Shown: positions 27,999 through 36,968, counted from the first letter of the stretch. The stretch: 64,000 bases of DNA from Pedobacter boryungensis (GCF_013204825.1 NZ_JABMKV010000002.1:930001-994000); one strand, 5' to 3'. Notes: generated from the sequence alone by a model not told the origin. Program-made: numbers and translations.

Positions 27999-28331
27999 AT
28001 GAAAACGAAAAAATATTTAATAGGAAGTTTAGCTGCTATGGCGATGATTGCGTCAGTGAGCTTTAGTGCGAGCGCACAGGAGAAAAAAACTGAAGCAGGA
28101 AAAGTATTACAAAAAACAGGAAAAGTAGCTAAAAGTGTTGGCAATAAAACTGCTGAAGTTGCCGTAAAAGGTACTGCAAAAGTTGTTGATGCAAAGTATA
28201 AAGGCAGAATGGCGCCAGATGGTTCTGATGTATATATTGATGGTAAAAATAATAAGTATTACATCAATAGTAAAGGGGCAAAAATTTATTTAAAAGCTAG
28301 TCAAATTAGAATTAGACCCGCTAATAAGTAA
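27999..28331 (+). CDS. Small secreted basic protein
   Basis: 110 residues with a signal peptide ending SFSASAQ. The middle is Lys/Ala/Val-rich (KVLQKTGKVAKSVGNKTAEV), and the C-terminus carries DVYIDGKNNKYYINSKGAKI, resembling the short YYIN-type repeats of the PBCV basic adaptor family. Probably periplasmic; function unknown. Confidence 0.65.
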   Translation: MKTKKYLIGSLAAMAMIASVSFSASAQEKKTEAGKVLQKTGKVAKSVGNKTAEVAVKGTAKVVDAKYKGRMAPDGSDVYIDGKNNKYYINSKGAKIYLKASQIRIRPANK

Positions 28332-28337
28332 TATTTT

Positions 28338-28363
28338 GTCATTCCGACTTTGGAGGAATCTCT
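28338..28363. repeat. Half-palindrome repeat, GTCATTCCGA type
   Basis: GTCATTCCGACTTTGGAGGA and following bases just after the stop of the small secreted protein. A relative lies at 36472-36499. These look like single arms of longer palindromes. Confidence 0.4.
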
Positions 28364-28411
28364 AAATGAAATTCTTCCTTACACTCTGGATGAAAAATAC
28401 TCAGGATTAAT

Positions 28412-28453
28412 AAACAACAAAGCCTCGACAATTTGTCGAGGCTTTGTTGTTTA
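28412..28453. terminator. Bidirectional terminator before the DEAD-box gene end
   Basis: A 20-base-scale inverted repeat with core AACAAAGCCTCGACAA/TTGTCGAGGCTTTGTT and a minimal loop between convergent genes. T-rich on both exits, so it can serve both strands. Confidence 0.85.
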
Positions 28454-28470
28454 TATAAGGTTGTACCTAA

Positions 28471-30375
28471 TTAAGATCTACGTCTTCTTTCGCCACCACC
28501 TTCGCGTCTTCCGCTACCACCAGTGTTTCCACCTTTATCATCACGGCTACGGCCAGAGAAATCTCTGAAACCACCACCATTACCACCATCGCGTCTTCCG
28601 CTTCCACCGCTGCTTCTTCTATCGCCACCACTACTTCTTCTTTCTCCGCCGAAACCACCGCCTCCGCTTCTTCTTTCTCCACCGCCATAGCCACCACGTC
28701 TTCTTTCTCCACCACCTTCACCGCCTCTGCTACCCACTGGTGCATCACCGCTTTTTTCAATTCTTACTTCACGGTTGTTAAATTTAACATCCTTGAAGTT
28801 CGTAAATAAAGCATCAACGGTATCATTTTCTACTTCAATGAAAGAATAAACTCCTTTTAAATCTATTTTACCTACTGCTTTACCAGAAATTTTGCCATTA
28901 TTACATACAAAACCTAATAAATCACCTCGTGTAAAATCATCTACAGAGCCCACGTTGATAAATAAACGAGTGTAATTGCTGTTATCGAAATTTCTTGAAC
29001 CGCGTTCACCTCTTTCCCCACGTTCACCTCTTTCACTACGCTCATCTGGTGCATTTAAATCTGGTGCTTTAGAATAATAATCTAAAAAGCGATTAAATTC
29101 TAATGAAGCAAACTTTTTAATCACTTCTTCTTTGCTCAACTCTGCAAATTCATCCATAATTCTTGGAATGTATTGATCAATTTGCTCATTGTTTACTTCC
29201 ACATTGTGAACTTTATGTACTAAAGCGAACAATTGTTTTTCGCAAACATCAAAACCTGTAGGTAATTCTGCTTTTGTAAATTGTTTACCAATAATTCTTT
29301 CAATTTGGCGAATTTTACCAATTTCTTTAGAGTTAACGATACAGATAGAGATACCAGTTTTACCAGCACGGCCTGTACGACCAGAGCGATGAGTATAACT
29401 TTCTATTTCATCAGGTAAAGAATAGTTAATTACGTGAGTTACATTGTTTACATCGATACCACGAGCAGCAACATCAGTAGCAATTAATAATTGCATGTTA
29501 CGATCGCGGAAACGTTGCATCACTTTATCACGTTGTTGTTGAGATAAATCTCCGTGTAATGAATCTGCATTGTAACCATCTTTAATTAGATGCTCGGCAA
29601 CATCTTGTGTATCCAATTTGGTTTTACAAAATACTACTGCAAAAATTTCAGGATTAAAATCTACAATTCGTTTTAGGGCAGCGTATTTATCACGAGCACG
29701 AACAATATAATATTCGTGTTCAATGTTTACGTTACCTGTATTTTTTGTGCCCATGGTTAATTCTACAGGATTTTCCATGTAGTTTCTTGCAATACGACGA
29801 ACCTCAGGAGGCATTGTTGCAGAGAATAACCATGTTTTTTTATCGTCAGGTGTAGTCGATAAAATGTCGTTTATGTCTTCTTGGAAGCCCATGTTTAACA
29901 TTTCGTCGGCTTCATCCAATACTACATATTTAACGCTAGAGAAATCGATGGCTTTACGGCCAATGATATCTAACATGCGGCCGGGCGTGGCCACTACGAT
30001 TTGTACGCCATTGCGTATTTCACGTAGTTGTTGCATAATGTTTGCGCCACCGTAAACGGCAACTACATGTGCATTAGGCGTGTTTTTAGAGAAATTCTTG
30101 ATGTCGTTTGCAATCTGCAGACATAGCTCACGCGTTGGGCACAAAATTAGGGCCTGCGGCTTATTGCTCTTAAAGTCTATTAATTCTAACAGCGGCAAAC
30201 CAAATGCGGCTGTTTTTCCTGTTCCTGTTTGGGCCAAACCAACAAAGTCGTTACTACCTTCTAACAGTACAGGAATAGATTGCTCCTGAATAGGCGTAGG
30301 ATTTTCAAAACCTAGCTCTTTTACGGCATTAACAACGTCATCACTTATCCCCAATTTACTAAATGGGTTTATCAT
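28471..30375 (-). CDS. DEAD-box RNA helicase with RGG-rich tail
   Basis: 634 residues. Helicase motifs: PTPIQ (Q motif), AQTGTGKT (48-55), PTREL, DEAD (154-157), SAT (185-187), ARGID and HRSGRTGRAGK. A DbpA-type RNA-binding domain follows (about 470-545), then about 90 residues of Gly/Arg/Ser (GGERRSSGGDRRSSGG), likely disordered and RNA-binding. The linker ERGERGERGERGSR is another short repeat. It probably remodels ribosomal RNA or mRNA, as known for DeaD/CsdA relatives. The CAAAGGTA at 30399-30406 is a candidate minus-strand -7 box. Confidence 0.93.
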   Translation of the reverse strand: MINPFSKLGISDDVVNAVKELGFENPTPIQEQSIPVLLEGSNDFVGLAQTGTGKTAAFGLPLLELIDFKSNKPQALILCPTRELCLQIANDIKNFSKNTPNAHVVAVYGGANIMQQLREIRNGVQIVVATPGRMLDIIGRKAIDFSSVKYVVLDEADEMLNMGFQEDINDILSTTPDDKKTWLFSATMPPEVRRIARNYMENPVELTMGTKNTGNVNIEHEYYIVRARDKYAALKRIVDFNPEIFAVVFCKTKLDTQDVAEHLIKDGYNADSLHGDLSQQQRDKVMQRFRDRNMQLLIATDVAARGIDVNNVTHVINYSLPDEIESYTHRSGRTGRAGKTGISICIVNSKEIGKIRQIERIIGKQFTKAELPTGFDVCEKQLFALVHKVHNVEVNNEQIDQYIPRIMDEFAELSKEEVIKKFASLEFNRFLDYYSKAPDLNAPDERSERGERGERGERGSRNFDNSNYTRLFINVGSVDDFTRGDLLGFVCNNGKISGKAVGKIDLKGVYSFIEVENDTVDALFTNFKDVKFNNREVRIEKSGDAPVGSRGGEGGGERRRGGYGGGERRSGGGGFGGERRSSGGDRRSSGGSGRRDGGNGGGFRDFSGRSRDDKGGNTGGSGRREGGGERRRRS

Positions 30376-30398
30376 TATAACATTTTTTAATTAAGCCG

Positions 30399-30406
30399 CA
30401 AAGGTA
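30399..30406 (-). promoter_or_regulatory. Candidate -7 box of the DEAD-box helicase gene
   Basis: Reads TACCTTTG on the minus strand, 24 bases upstream of the start codon; matches TAnnTTTG. The -33 element is unclear. Confidence 0.4.
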
Positions 30407-30508
30407 CGGTTAATAATCCGTATTTCACAGTGTGTCAGGTAAATAGTTTTTGAAAGGAAATTATTGGTTTAGAGTGGGTTAGTGAAATTCTTTAAATATA
30501 CTTTGTGT

Positions 30509-31267
30509 TTATTCCAAACCAACAAGCATATGTGCCAATATGGGTTCACATTTTTCTTTGCAACAAGCATAAAATTTTTTATGCTTCCAAGTAGCAGATT
30601 TAGGCGACAAACCCCACCAAAATTCTGTTAACGCTAGGGGCTTTAATTGATACTGAAAAGCATATTGCAATAATTTTGGCCCAGCACATTCACCAGCACC
30701 CGCCGGAGGATTTCTATAGCCTGCCTTACTGAAAATGTCTTTTAAACTTTTTTCTTCTCCAGCCTGATTTAAAAAATAATATTGATCAAATATTTTATTT
30801 TGTAATGCAATAGAATGTTGTTTTCTTTTGATTTTGAACTGATCTATTTGCTCTTTATTTAGCGTTTGTTCTGCTTTTAATTCTTTTATTTCCGCATTGA
30901 TAGTATTCAATTCTTCCATTCCCTTATTTAGGAAGCTATTTGCTGTAAGTAAATCGAATATCGGCGGGACAAATTTAGAGTGGTTATTTGTACCTGCAAG
31001 TTTACCTGAGAATGCCGCTAGATATCCAATTTCTTTTTTAGAATTTTGAACAATTAAAACGCCAAACATTTTGCCTATTACAACTCCAGTTTCATCGTTT
31101 AAACCAAAATTATGATCCCATTCAGTTTGGTTTTGCAAATAATTTTGTAATTCTTCTGCTGCAATTAAACAAAGTGGATGAGGTTCATCACCTTGCAATA
31201 ACATAAATTTTGTTGGCAAAGCAACCTTATCTATTGCTTGCACAAAATTGATGAAAAGGTTCGTCAT
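30509..31267 (-). CDS. Stand-alone accessory domain related to the N-terminal half of long RluA-type synthases
   Basis: 252 residues, no signal peptide. The C-terminal half, RNPPAGAGECAGPKLLQYAF, then LTEFWWGLSPKSATWKHKKF and YACCKEKCEPILAHML, is what I recognise from the N-terminal region of about 550-residue pseudouridine synthases in other Bacteroidota and gamma-proteobacteria. The catalytic RluA motif HRLDxxTSG is absent and no catalytic domain follows on this strand. A coiled-coil stretch occupies about residues 115-165. Four Cys in CAGP...YACCKEKC could bind a metal. Database names such as pseudouridylate synthase would be misleading for this piece alone. Confidence 0.65.
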   Translation of the reverse strand: MTNLFINFVQAIDKVALPTKFMLLQGDEPHPLCLIAAEELQNYLQNQTEWDHNFGLNDETGVVIGKMFGVLIVQNSKKEIGYLAAFSGKLAGTNNHSKFVPPIFDLLTANSFLNKGMEELNTINAEIKELKAEQTLNKEQIDQFKIKRKQHSIALQNKIFDQYYFLNQAGEEKSLKDIFSKAGYRNPPAGAGECAGPKLLQYAFQYQLKPLALTEFWWGLSPKSATWKHKKFYACCKEKCEPILAHMLVGLE

Positions 31268-31271
31268 CTAC

Positions 31272-31730
31272 CTACCTCAATCTATCGGCGCTTCTTATCA
31301 GTTTATCATCATTATTAATGCCTCTTATAGCTAAAATGATAAAAAAGATGGCAATAACAGGTAAAAACATACCAGCGCTATAGTTTGCAGTTTCTAATCC
31401 CCCAGGAATTTTTTTAGCATATTGACTGCACCAAAAAGATAATCCAATAATTAAAACCACAGATGCAATACTTATTCTTTTTTGAGTTGTTCTGTTTTTA
31501 AAATTAAAAATATTGACAAAACACATAATGGCAACCGCTATAGTGCTAATAAATAACGGCATAAAAGATTCTATTTGTTTAGTTTGCATACCAGTTTTTT
31601 GATATAAACCGCTTGCAATAATTTGATAGTCCATTCCGCCAAAATTTGCAGTAACCATAGGGATAAAAAGTAAGCAGCAAATGGTTATGCCTGCTAATAA
31701 AAGCCATATCGATTGTATTCTTTGTATCAT
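31272..31730 (-). CDS. DUF4293 membrane protein
   Basis: 152 residues with four predicted membrane helices (starting IWLLLAGITICCLLFIPMV). MIQRIQSIWLL is the typical start of the Bacteroidota DUF4293 family. Function unknown. The next gene starts 5 bases after its stop, so the two form an operon. Confidence 0.85.
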   Translation of the reverse strand: MIQRIQSIWLLLAGITICCLLFIPMVTANFGGMDYQIIASGLYQKTGMQTKQIESFMPLFISTIAVAIMCFVNIFNFKNRTTQKRISIASVVLIIGLSFWCSQYAKKIPGGLETANYSAGMFLPVIAIFFIILAIRGINNDDKLIRSADRLR

Positions 31731-31749
31731 AGTTCTAAAATTATTTTAA

Positions 31750-31781
31750 CAAACTTAGCAAAAACTTGTAGCTAAAAGCAA
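31750..31781 (-). promoter_or_regulatory. Promoter of the DUF4293 operon
   Basis: On the minus strand TTG (31781-31779), a 21-base spacer, then TAAGTTTG (31757-31750), 20 bases before the start codon; both halves of the Bacteroidota promoter are present. Confidence 0.5.
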
Positions 31782-31862
31782 GTTTGCCATCTCTCTTCGG
31801 TCATAAAAAATAAAAACAAAAGAAATATATCAAATCAACAACACTAGCAAACTAGAAAAAAC

Positions 31863-31870
31863 TATTTTTG
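31863..31870 (+). promoter_or_regulatory. Candidate -7 box of truA
   Basis: TATTTTTG matches TAnnTTTG and ends 6 bases before the preferred TTG start at 31876, implying a leaderless mRNA. Confidence 0.4.
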
Positions 31871-31875
31871 TGGTA

Positions 31876-32631
31876 TTGAGATATTTTATAGAATTAAGTT
31901 ATGATGGTACAGATTTCCACGGTTGGCAAACACAACCTAACGGGATAACTGTGCAAGCGTGTTTAGATAAAGCATTAACAACATGTTTTAGGCAAGATAT
32001 TATTTCATTAGGCTGTGGCAGAACTGATGCAGGTGTACATGCTACTCAGTTTTATGCACATTTTGATGTCTTCGATTTACCAGAAGTAACCGTTGTTAAC
32101 TCGGTAACAAATGTTAATTCATTATTACCTTATACCATTGCCATAAAACGAATTTTTGCTGTAACTAATGAGGCTCATGCCCGTTTTGATGCTATTGCTA
32201 GAGCCTATAAATATCACCTTCATTTTGAGAAGGATCCTTTTAAGATAAACAAATCTTGGTTATATAAGGGCGAATTAGATTTCGAGAAAATGAACGAGGC
32301 CGCTCAATTATTATTGAATTTTACAGATTTCTCTTGTTTTAGTAAATCGAAAACACAAACATTTACCAATAACTGTAAAATCACACAAGCTGGTTTTGAG
32401 AAAATAGATGGAGGATTAATTTTTACCATTAAAGCCGATCGATTTTTAAGAAATATGGTAAGAGCGATTGTTGGAACTTTGATTTTGGTAGGCAAAGGTG
32501 ATATTGATGTATTAGAGGTTACACAAATTATAGAAAGTAAAAGTAGAAGCAAAGCAGGACAATCTGTGCCAGCTTGTGGTTTATATTTAGTTGCAGTTGA
32601 ATATCCATTTATTCAATCAAGAAAAAATTAA
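31876..32631 (+). CDS. truA: tRNA pseudouridine(38-40) synthase
   Basis: 251 residues if translation starts at TTG 31876, which gives the family start MRYFIELSYDGT; a GTG two codons earlier is the alternative and no ATG is available. The catalytic Asp is in GCGRTDAGVHA (D51), and FLRNMVRAIVGTL and QSVPACGLYL are TruA signatures. It modifies U38-40 in the anticodon arm of many tRNAs. An ABC exporter gene starts 7 bases downstream. Confidence 0.94.
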   Translation: MRYFIELSYDGTDFHGWQTQPNGITVQACLDKALTTCFRQDIISLGCGRTDAGVHATQFYAHFDVFDLPEVTVVNSVTNVNSLLPYTIAIKRIFAVTNEAHARFDAIARAYKYHLHFEKDPFKINKSWLYKGELDFEKMNEAAQLLLNFTDFSCFSKSKTQTFTNNCKITQAGFEKIDGGLIFTIKADRFLRNMVRAIVGTLILVGKGDIDVLEVTQIIESKSRSKAGQSVPACGLYLVAVEYPFIQSRKN

Positions 32632-32637
32632 AAAAGA

Positions 32638-34428
32638 ATGTCTAAAATAACTGGAGATGCATTTAATGTTGGCTTACTTAAAAGAGTTTTTGAGTATGTA
32701 AAACCGTATCGAAAAACATTTGTGTGGTCGGTGGTTTTAACACTTTCTTTAGCTATTATAACGCCTGTTAGACCATTTTTAATAGGTTATACGTTAGATA
32801 AGTTCATCCTTTTAGGAAACTATAAGGGTTTGGTGCAAATGACCATTTTAATGGTTGTTTTATTGCTTTTGCAAACCCTAATTCAATACAGTCAAACATT
32901 GCTAACCAATACTTTAGGGCAATCTGCTATTAAAGATTTAAGAATAAATGTATTTAACCACATTAGCCGTTTACGTCTTAAATATTTCGATCAAACACCA
33001 ATTGGGCAATTAATAACCAGAACTGTTTCTGACCTAGAAACGATAGCCGATATTTTTTCTGAAGGATTAATTGCAATGGTTGGCGATTTATTGCAAGTTG
33101 TGGTAATTATTGCTTGTATGCTATGGATAGATTGGGAGTTAACGCTAATCGTTTTATTGCCTATTCCTTTTTTAATTGTGGCGACTCGTATTTTTCAGAA
33201 ATCTATAAAAGTAGCCTTTCAAGAAATTAGAACAGAAGTTTCTAACCTTAATACCTATTTACAAGAACACATTAGCGGTATTTCTATCATCCAATATTTT
33301 GCAAGGGAAGACCAAGAATATGCTAAATTCAAAAAGATAAATTCTCGCTATCGCGATGCAAACATCCGCTCTAATTGGTATTATTCTATTTTCTTTCCAG
33401 TAGTTGAGCTAATTTCTGCTTTATCGCTAGGTTTATTGATTTGGTATGGGTCTAAAATGATTTTAGAAAAACCACTTGATGTTGAGCCTGGAACAATTAC
33501 TACATTTATTATGTTCATCAACATGCTTTTTAGGCCAATTAGAGAGCTTGCCGATAAATTTAACACTTTGCAAATGGGTATGGTTGGTGCAGAACGTGTA
33601 TTTAAAGTTTTAGATACTAAAGAAACTACCGAAAATAAAGGAACATACACTCCCGAAAAAATGCAGGGAGCAATTAGCTTCAATAAAGTATGGTTTAGTT
33701 ATAATCAGGATGGAGAAGTTGAACAGGAAAACTATGTATTAAAAGATATTTCTTTCGAAGTTAAGGCTGGGCAAACAGTTGCTTTAGTAGGGGCAACAGG
33801 TGCAGGGAAATCATCAACTATTAATATTTTAAATCGTTTTTATGAAATACAAAAAGGCGAAATTAAAGTAGATGGTGTGCCAATTAAGGATTATGAATTA
33901 GGCTATTTACGTAGTCATATTGCAACGGTATTACAAGATGTTTTCCTGTTTTCTGATACGATTTTTAATAATATAACACTTAACAACCCTTCAATTTCAT
34001 TTGATGAAGTAGTAGAGGCAGCCAAGAAAGTTGGAGCACATGATTTTATCGAACGCTTACCAGGGGGCTATCATTACAATGTGATGGAACGTGGTGCAAC
34101 ACTTTCTGCGGGACAAGCACAATTGATCTCATTTATCAGAGCCTTGGTTTATCAACCATCAATTTTGGTGCTGGATGAAGCTACTTCGTCGGTTGATACT
34201 GAAACAGAAATGCTCATACAAAGTGCTATAGAAAAATTAATGCAAGGCAGAACATCGATTGTAATTGCGCATCGTTTGTCCACCATTCAAAAAGCCAATT
34301 TAATTATTGTATTGGATAAAGGAGAGATTAAAGAAAAAGGGACACACCAACAACTGTTGAAACTTGATGGCTATTATAAACGTTTATACGATTTACAATT
34401 TTCATCTGTTGGCATTGCTAAAAATTAA
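32638..34428 (+). CDS. ABC exporter (fused permease and ATPase, MsbA-like)
   Basis: 596 residues: six membrane helices in residues 1-320, then an ATPase with Walker A GATGAGKSS, Q-loop, signature LSAGQAQLISF and Walker B ILVLDEATSSVD. The signature reads LSAGQ instead of the usual LSGGQ. Half-transporters of this kind work as homodimers or heterodimers exporting lipids or drugs; a lipid A-type substrate is a guess. It is in an operon with truA. Its stop is one base away from the stop of the convergent lipoprotein gene. Confidence 0.92.
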   Translation: MSKITGDAFNVGLLKRVFEYVKPYRKTFVWSVVLTLSLAIITPVRPFLIGYTLDKFILLGNYKGLVQMTILMVVLLLLQTLIQYSQTLLTNTLGQSAIKDLRINVFNHISRLRLKYFDQTPIGQLITRTVSDLETIADIFSEGLIAMVGDLLQVVVIIACMLWIDWELTLIVLLPIPFLIVATRIFQKSIKVAFQEIRTEVSNLNTYLQEHISGISIIQYFAREDQEYAKFKKINSRYRDANIRSNWYYSIFFPVVELISALSLGLLIWYGSKMILEKPLDVEPGTITTFIMFINMLFRPIRELADKFNTLQMGMVGAERVFKVLDTKETTENKGTYTPEKMQGAISFNKVWFSYNQDGEVEQENYVLKDISFEVKAGQTVALVGATGAGKSSTINILNRFYEIQKGEIKVDGVPIKDYELGYLRSHIATVLQDVFLFSDTIFNNITLNNPSISFDEVVEAAKKVGAHDFIERLPGGYHYNVMERGATLSAGQAQLISFIRALVYQPSILVLDEATSSVDTETEMLIQSAIEKLMQGRTSIVIAHRLSTIQKANLIIVLDKGEIKEKGTHQQLLKLDGYYKRLYDLQFSSVGIAKN

Positions 34429-34429
34429 T

Positions 34430-34864
34430 CTATTTAATTAACTGATCTTCAATAATAGTTTTCGTTACTGTAGTACCGCTTGTTACCGTAGTTTCTGTAG
34501 CCAAACCAATACTCGTATTTCTAACAAAACTCAACTTTTGTGTATATGCAGGAGTTCCTGAAAAAGTAATGTTATCTCCAGTTGCATCAATGCTATATGT
34601 TCTGGTAGAAATAGGTGTTTTATTTTGTTTTACCACTTTTCCATCGGCACTAAAAACTAACGTGTCAATTGGGTTATATTTTACTGTATCTGGGTTGCCA
34701 GCAACGTTGTTTGTGTAAATAGTTTTAATGGTGTATTTAAGCGGCCACTTTCCAATAATTTGCTTTTGTACCAATTCTTGAGGATTAACTTCTGTTTTTT
34801 TACAACTATAAATCGTAAGTGCTAAGCCAGCTAAAAGAATACTAACAAGGTTCAATTTTTTCAT
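34430..34864 (-). CDS. Lipoprotein, lipocalin-like domain candidate
   Basis: 144 residues. Signal peptide with lipobox ending YSC at Cys21 (then KKTEVN). The mature part has alternating beta-strand pattern with QKQIIGKWPLKYTIKT near the start, as in lipocalin-like Bacteroidota lipoproteins. A CAAAGATA (minus-strand TATCTTTG) lies at 34874-34881, about 10 bases upstream. Function unknown. Confidence 0.7.
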   Translation of the reverse strand: MKKLNLVSILLAGLALTIYSCKKTEVNPQELVQKQIIGKWPLKYTIKTIYTNNVAGNPDTVKYNPIDTLVFSADGKVVKQNKTPISTRTYSIDATGDNITFSGTPAYTQKLSFVRNTSIGLATETTVTSGTTVTKTIIEDQLIK

Positions 34865-34873
34865 GGTTAATCA

Positions 34874-34881
34874 CAAAGATA
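34874..34881 (-). promoter_or_regulatory. Candidate -7 box of the lipoprotein gene
   Basis: Reads TATCTTTG on the minus strand, 10 bases from the start codon, suggesting a very short leader. Confidence 0.4.
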
Positions 34882-34951
34882 GTTCATTTGTTGCATTCGT
34901 TTTTTAAAACGATATGTTTTTAACACAACGCTATCTTTTTTAAAATTTGTA

Positions 34952-35033
34952 CGTCATTGCGAGGCACGAAGCAATCTTACAACAATAAACAGCAGAACTT
35001 TGCATTAAGATTGCTTCGTGCCTCGCAATGACG
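34952..35033. repeat. Long palindromic repeat, CATTGCGAGGCACGAAGCAA family
   Basis: Perfect 28-base inverted repeat (arms 34952-34979 and 35006-35033) with a 26-base centre. The left arm recurs base for base at 59209-59236, and degraded arms occur at 63066-63094. It lies in the 34865-35187 gap upstream of the symporter gene; the remainder of the gap is AT-rich and shows nothing else. Confidence 0.85.
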
Positions 35034-35187
35034 AGTTTGTGATAAAGAAATTTGTTTAAAATCGGAATGCCAATTTTACAATATTAGTTTGTAAAACAAT
35101 ACTATCTTATCCAATACAGATGTAATTTCTTAAAAAAATAGGATGTCAATAAAAAATGTTCCTATCTTCAATTCTTATTCAAATTAA

Positions 35188-36462
35188 ATGAAGTCAATTT
35201 TATCTAATTTAACCTTTCAAGTTTTAGTAGCCATCACTTTAGGCGTTTTAGTTGGAGTTTTTTATCCCGCATTTGCACCTCATGCAGAGTTAATTAGCAA
35301 GAGTTTTATTAACATGATTAGCATGTTAATTGCCCCAATTATATTTTTCACCATTGTTTTAGGTATTGCCCACATGGGGGATATGAAAAAAGTTGGTCGG
35401 GTTGGGGGTAAAGCATTGCTTTATTTTGAAATCGTAACTACCCTTGCTATTATTATCGGTTTAGTAGTGGCTAATGTTTTAAAACCCGGAGTAAATGTAC
35501 ATGTACCGCCCGGCAATGTAGCTAAAATTGCTACCTACACCGCACAAGCTGGAGAAATTAATTGGCTAGAATTCATCGCTCATATTATTCCTAAAAATAT
35601 TTTTGAAGCATTTACCAAAGGTGAAATTTTACAAATCTTATTTTTTGCTATTTTATTTGGGTATGGTTTAAGTAAAATGGGCGAAAAAGGCCATTCTTTG
35701 ATTAGCAGCTTCGATAAAATTTCAAAAGTATTATTCAATATCATGAAAGTGGTAATGCGGTTTGCACCAATTGGCGCTTTCGGCGGAATGGCTTTTAGCG
35801 TTGGTAAGTATGGCTTAGGCACTTTATTGCCGATGGCGAAATTAATGGGTTCAGTTTATTTAACCTGCTTCTTATTTATTTTTGTGGTGCTAAATGGCAT
35901 TTGTCGCTATTACAAATTTAGCTTGTGGCAATATTTAAAATACATCCGACAAGAAATATTAATTGTGTTAGGCACATCATCATCAGAATCTGTATTGCCA
36001 AGTATGATGAAAAAGATGGAAGATATTGGCTGCGATAAATCGGTGGTAGGTTTAGTTATCCCGACAGGATATTCATTTAACTTAGATGGTACAGCAATTT
36101 ATTTGGCCATGGCGGTTATCTTTTTAACCCAAGTTTTTAACATCGATTTATCTATTGGCGAACAAATTTCTATTATGGCTGTGTTAATGGTTACTTCAAA
36201 AGGAGCAGCTGGTGTTACTGGAAGTGGATTTATTGTGCTAGCAAGTACGCTTACAGCTTTAAAAATTATGCCTGTAGAGCATATTGCTATTTTGTTAGGT
36301 GTTGATAGGTTTATGAGTGAAGCAAGAGCAATTACCAACATGATAGGCAACGGAATTGCAACCATCGTTATCGCAAAAAGTGAAAAGGAATTTGATGAGG
36401 GAAAATATTTAAAAGCGATTAGACCAGCCGCTATAGAAAGAGCAGAGGAAGATCATTTTTAA
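35188..36462 (+). CDS. Dicarboxylate/amino acid:cation symporter (DAACS family)
   Basis: 424 residues, eight membrane helices plus two re-entrant hairpins. The serine-rich hairpin GTSSSESVLPSM, the unwound helix NLDGTAIYLAMAVIFL and the second hairpin TSKGAAGVTGSGFIVL are the substrate and sodium sites of GltP/DctA proteins. It imports C4-dicarboxylates or glutamate/aspartate with Na+ or H+. Monocistronic. Confidence 0.95.
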   Translation: MKSILSNLTFQVLVAITLGVLVGVFYPAFAPHAELISKSFINMISMLIAPIIFFTIVLGIAHMGDMKKVGRVGGKALLYFEIVTTLAIIIGLVVANVLKPGVNVHVPPGNVAKIATYTAQAGEINWLEFIAHIIPKNIFEAFTKGEILQILFFAILFGYGLSKMGEKGHSLISSFDKISKVLFNIMKVVMRFAPIGAFGGMAFSVGKYGLGTLLPMAKLMGSVYLTCFLFIFVVLNGICRYYKFSLWQYLKYIRQEILIVLGTSSSESVLPSMMKKMEDIGCDKSVVGLVIPTGYSFNLDGTAIYLAMAVIFLTQVFNIDLSIGEQISIMAVLMVTSKGAAGVTGSGFIVLASTLTALKIMPVEHIAILLGVDRFMSEARAITNMIGNGIATIVIAKSEKEFDEGKYLKAIRPAAIERAEEDHF

Positions 36463-36471
36463 GAAAACTCT

Positions 36472-36499
36472 GTCATTCAGGGCGCAGCGAAGAATCTCA
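36472..36499. repeat. Half-palindrome repeat, GTCATTC type
   Basis: GTCATTCAGGGCGCAGCGAA and following bases after the symporter gene; related to the element at 28338-28363. Confidence 0.4.
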
Positions 36500-36530
36500 A
36501 AGATAGTAATTACCAAAGGTACTTAAACAC

Positions 36531-36968
36531 CTACTTCTTCTCGTAAACAATTAAAATAACCAAATCATTATTGGTATTAGGCTCAATGCCATGAGAACTC
36601 CCCGGTCTAGTTAAAATAGCATCCCCGGCTTTAACTGGGAAAGTTTCACCATTCATTTTCATTTTGCCATTTCCGCTCAGTATATAATAAATCTCATCCT
36701 CTTTTTGCAAATGATAACCAATTGATGAACCTGGTTTTAAAACCCTTTTTCTGAAAACTGTTTTCAAGCCTTTAGCGTTTCCAAAAAAATTGTATCCAAC
36801 CGTTTTCCCTCCACCATTATGAGTGCCCGGCTCTTCTTTAGCGACATCTACATCGTTTTGAAGAATGAATTTACTTGTGTCTATCATTTGTGATTTTGCA
36901 GTAGGATTAAAAGCAAATAGAAAGGTTGTAAAAAATAAAACAGCGTAAAAGCGAGTTGAGATTTTCAT
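36531..36968 (-). CDS. Secreted cupin-domain protein
   Basis: 145 residues with signal peptide (VLFFTTFLFAFNPTAKSQ). The single cupin barrel shows PGSSIGYHLQKEDEIYYIL (motif 1, with only one of the usual two His) and AGDAILTRPGSSHGI (motif 2). Metal binding is plausible through H, E and H. Substrate unknown; probably a periplasmic sugar- or small-molecule-binding cupin. Confidence 0.85.
   Translation of the reverse strand: MKISTRFYAVLFFTTFLFAFNPTAKSQMIDTSKFILQNDVDVAKEEPGTHNGGGKTVGYNFFGNAKGLKTVFRKRVLKPGSSIGYHLQKEDEIYYILSGNGKMKMNGETFPVKAGDAILTRPGSSHGIEPNTNNDLVILIVYEKK

Noticed and set aside
28467..28760. A 97-codon Val/Glu/Ala-rich reading frame over the DEAD-box tail
   Set aside because: It is a shadow of the repetitive Gly/Arg tail in another frame; its low-complexity composition follows from the codon pattern of the real gene.
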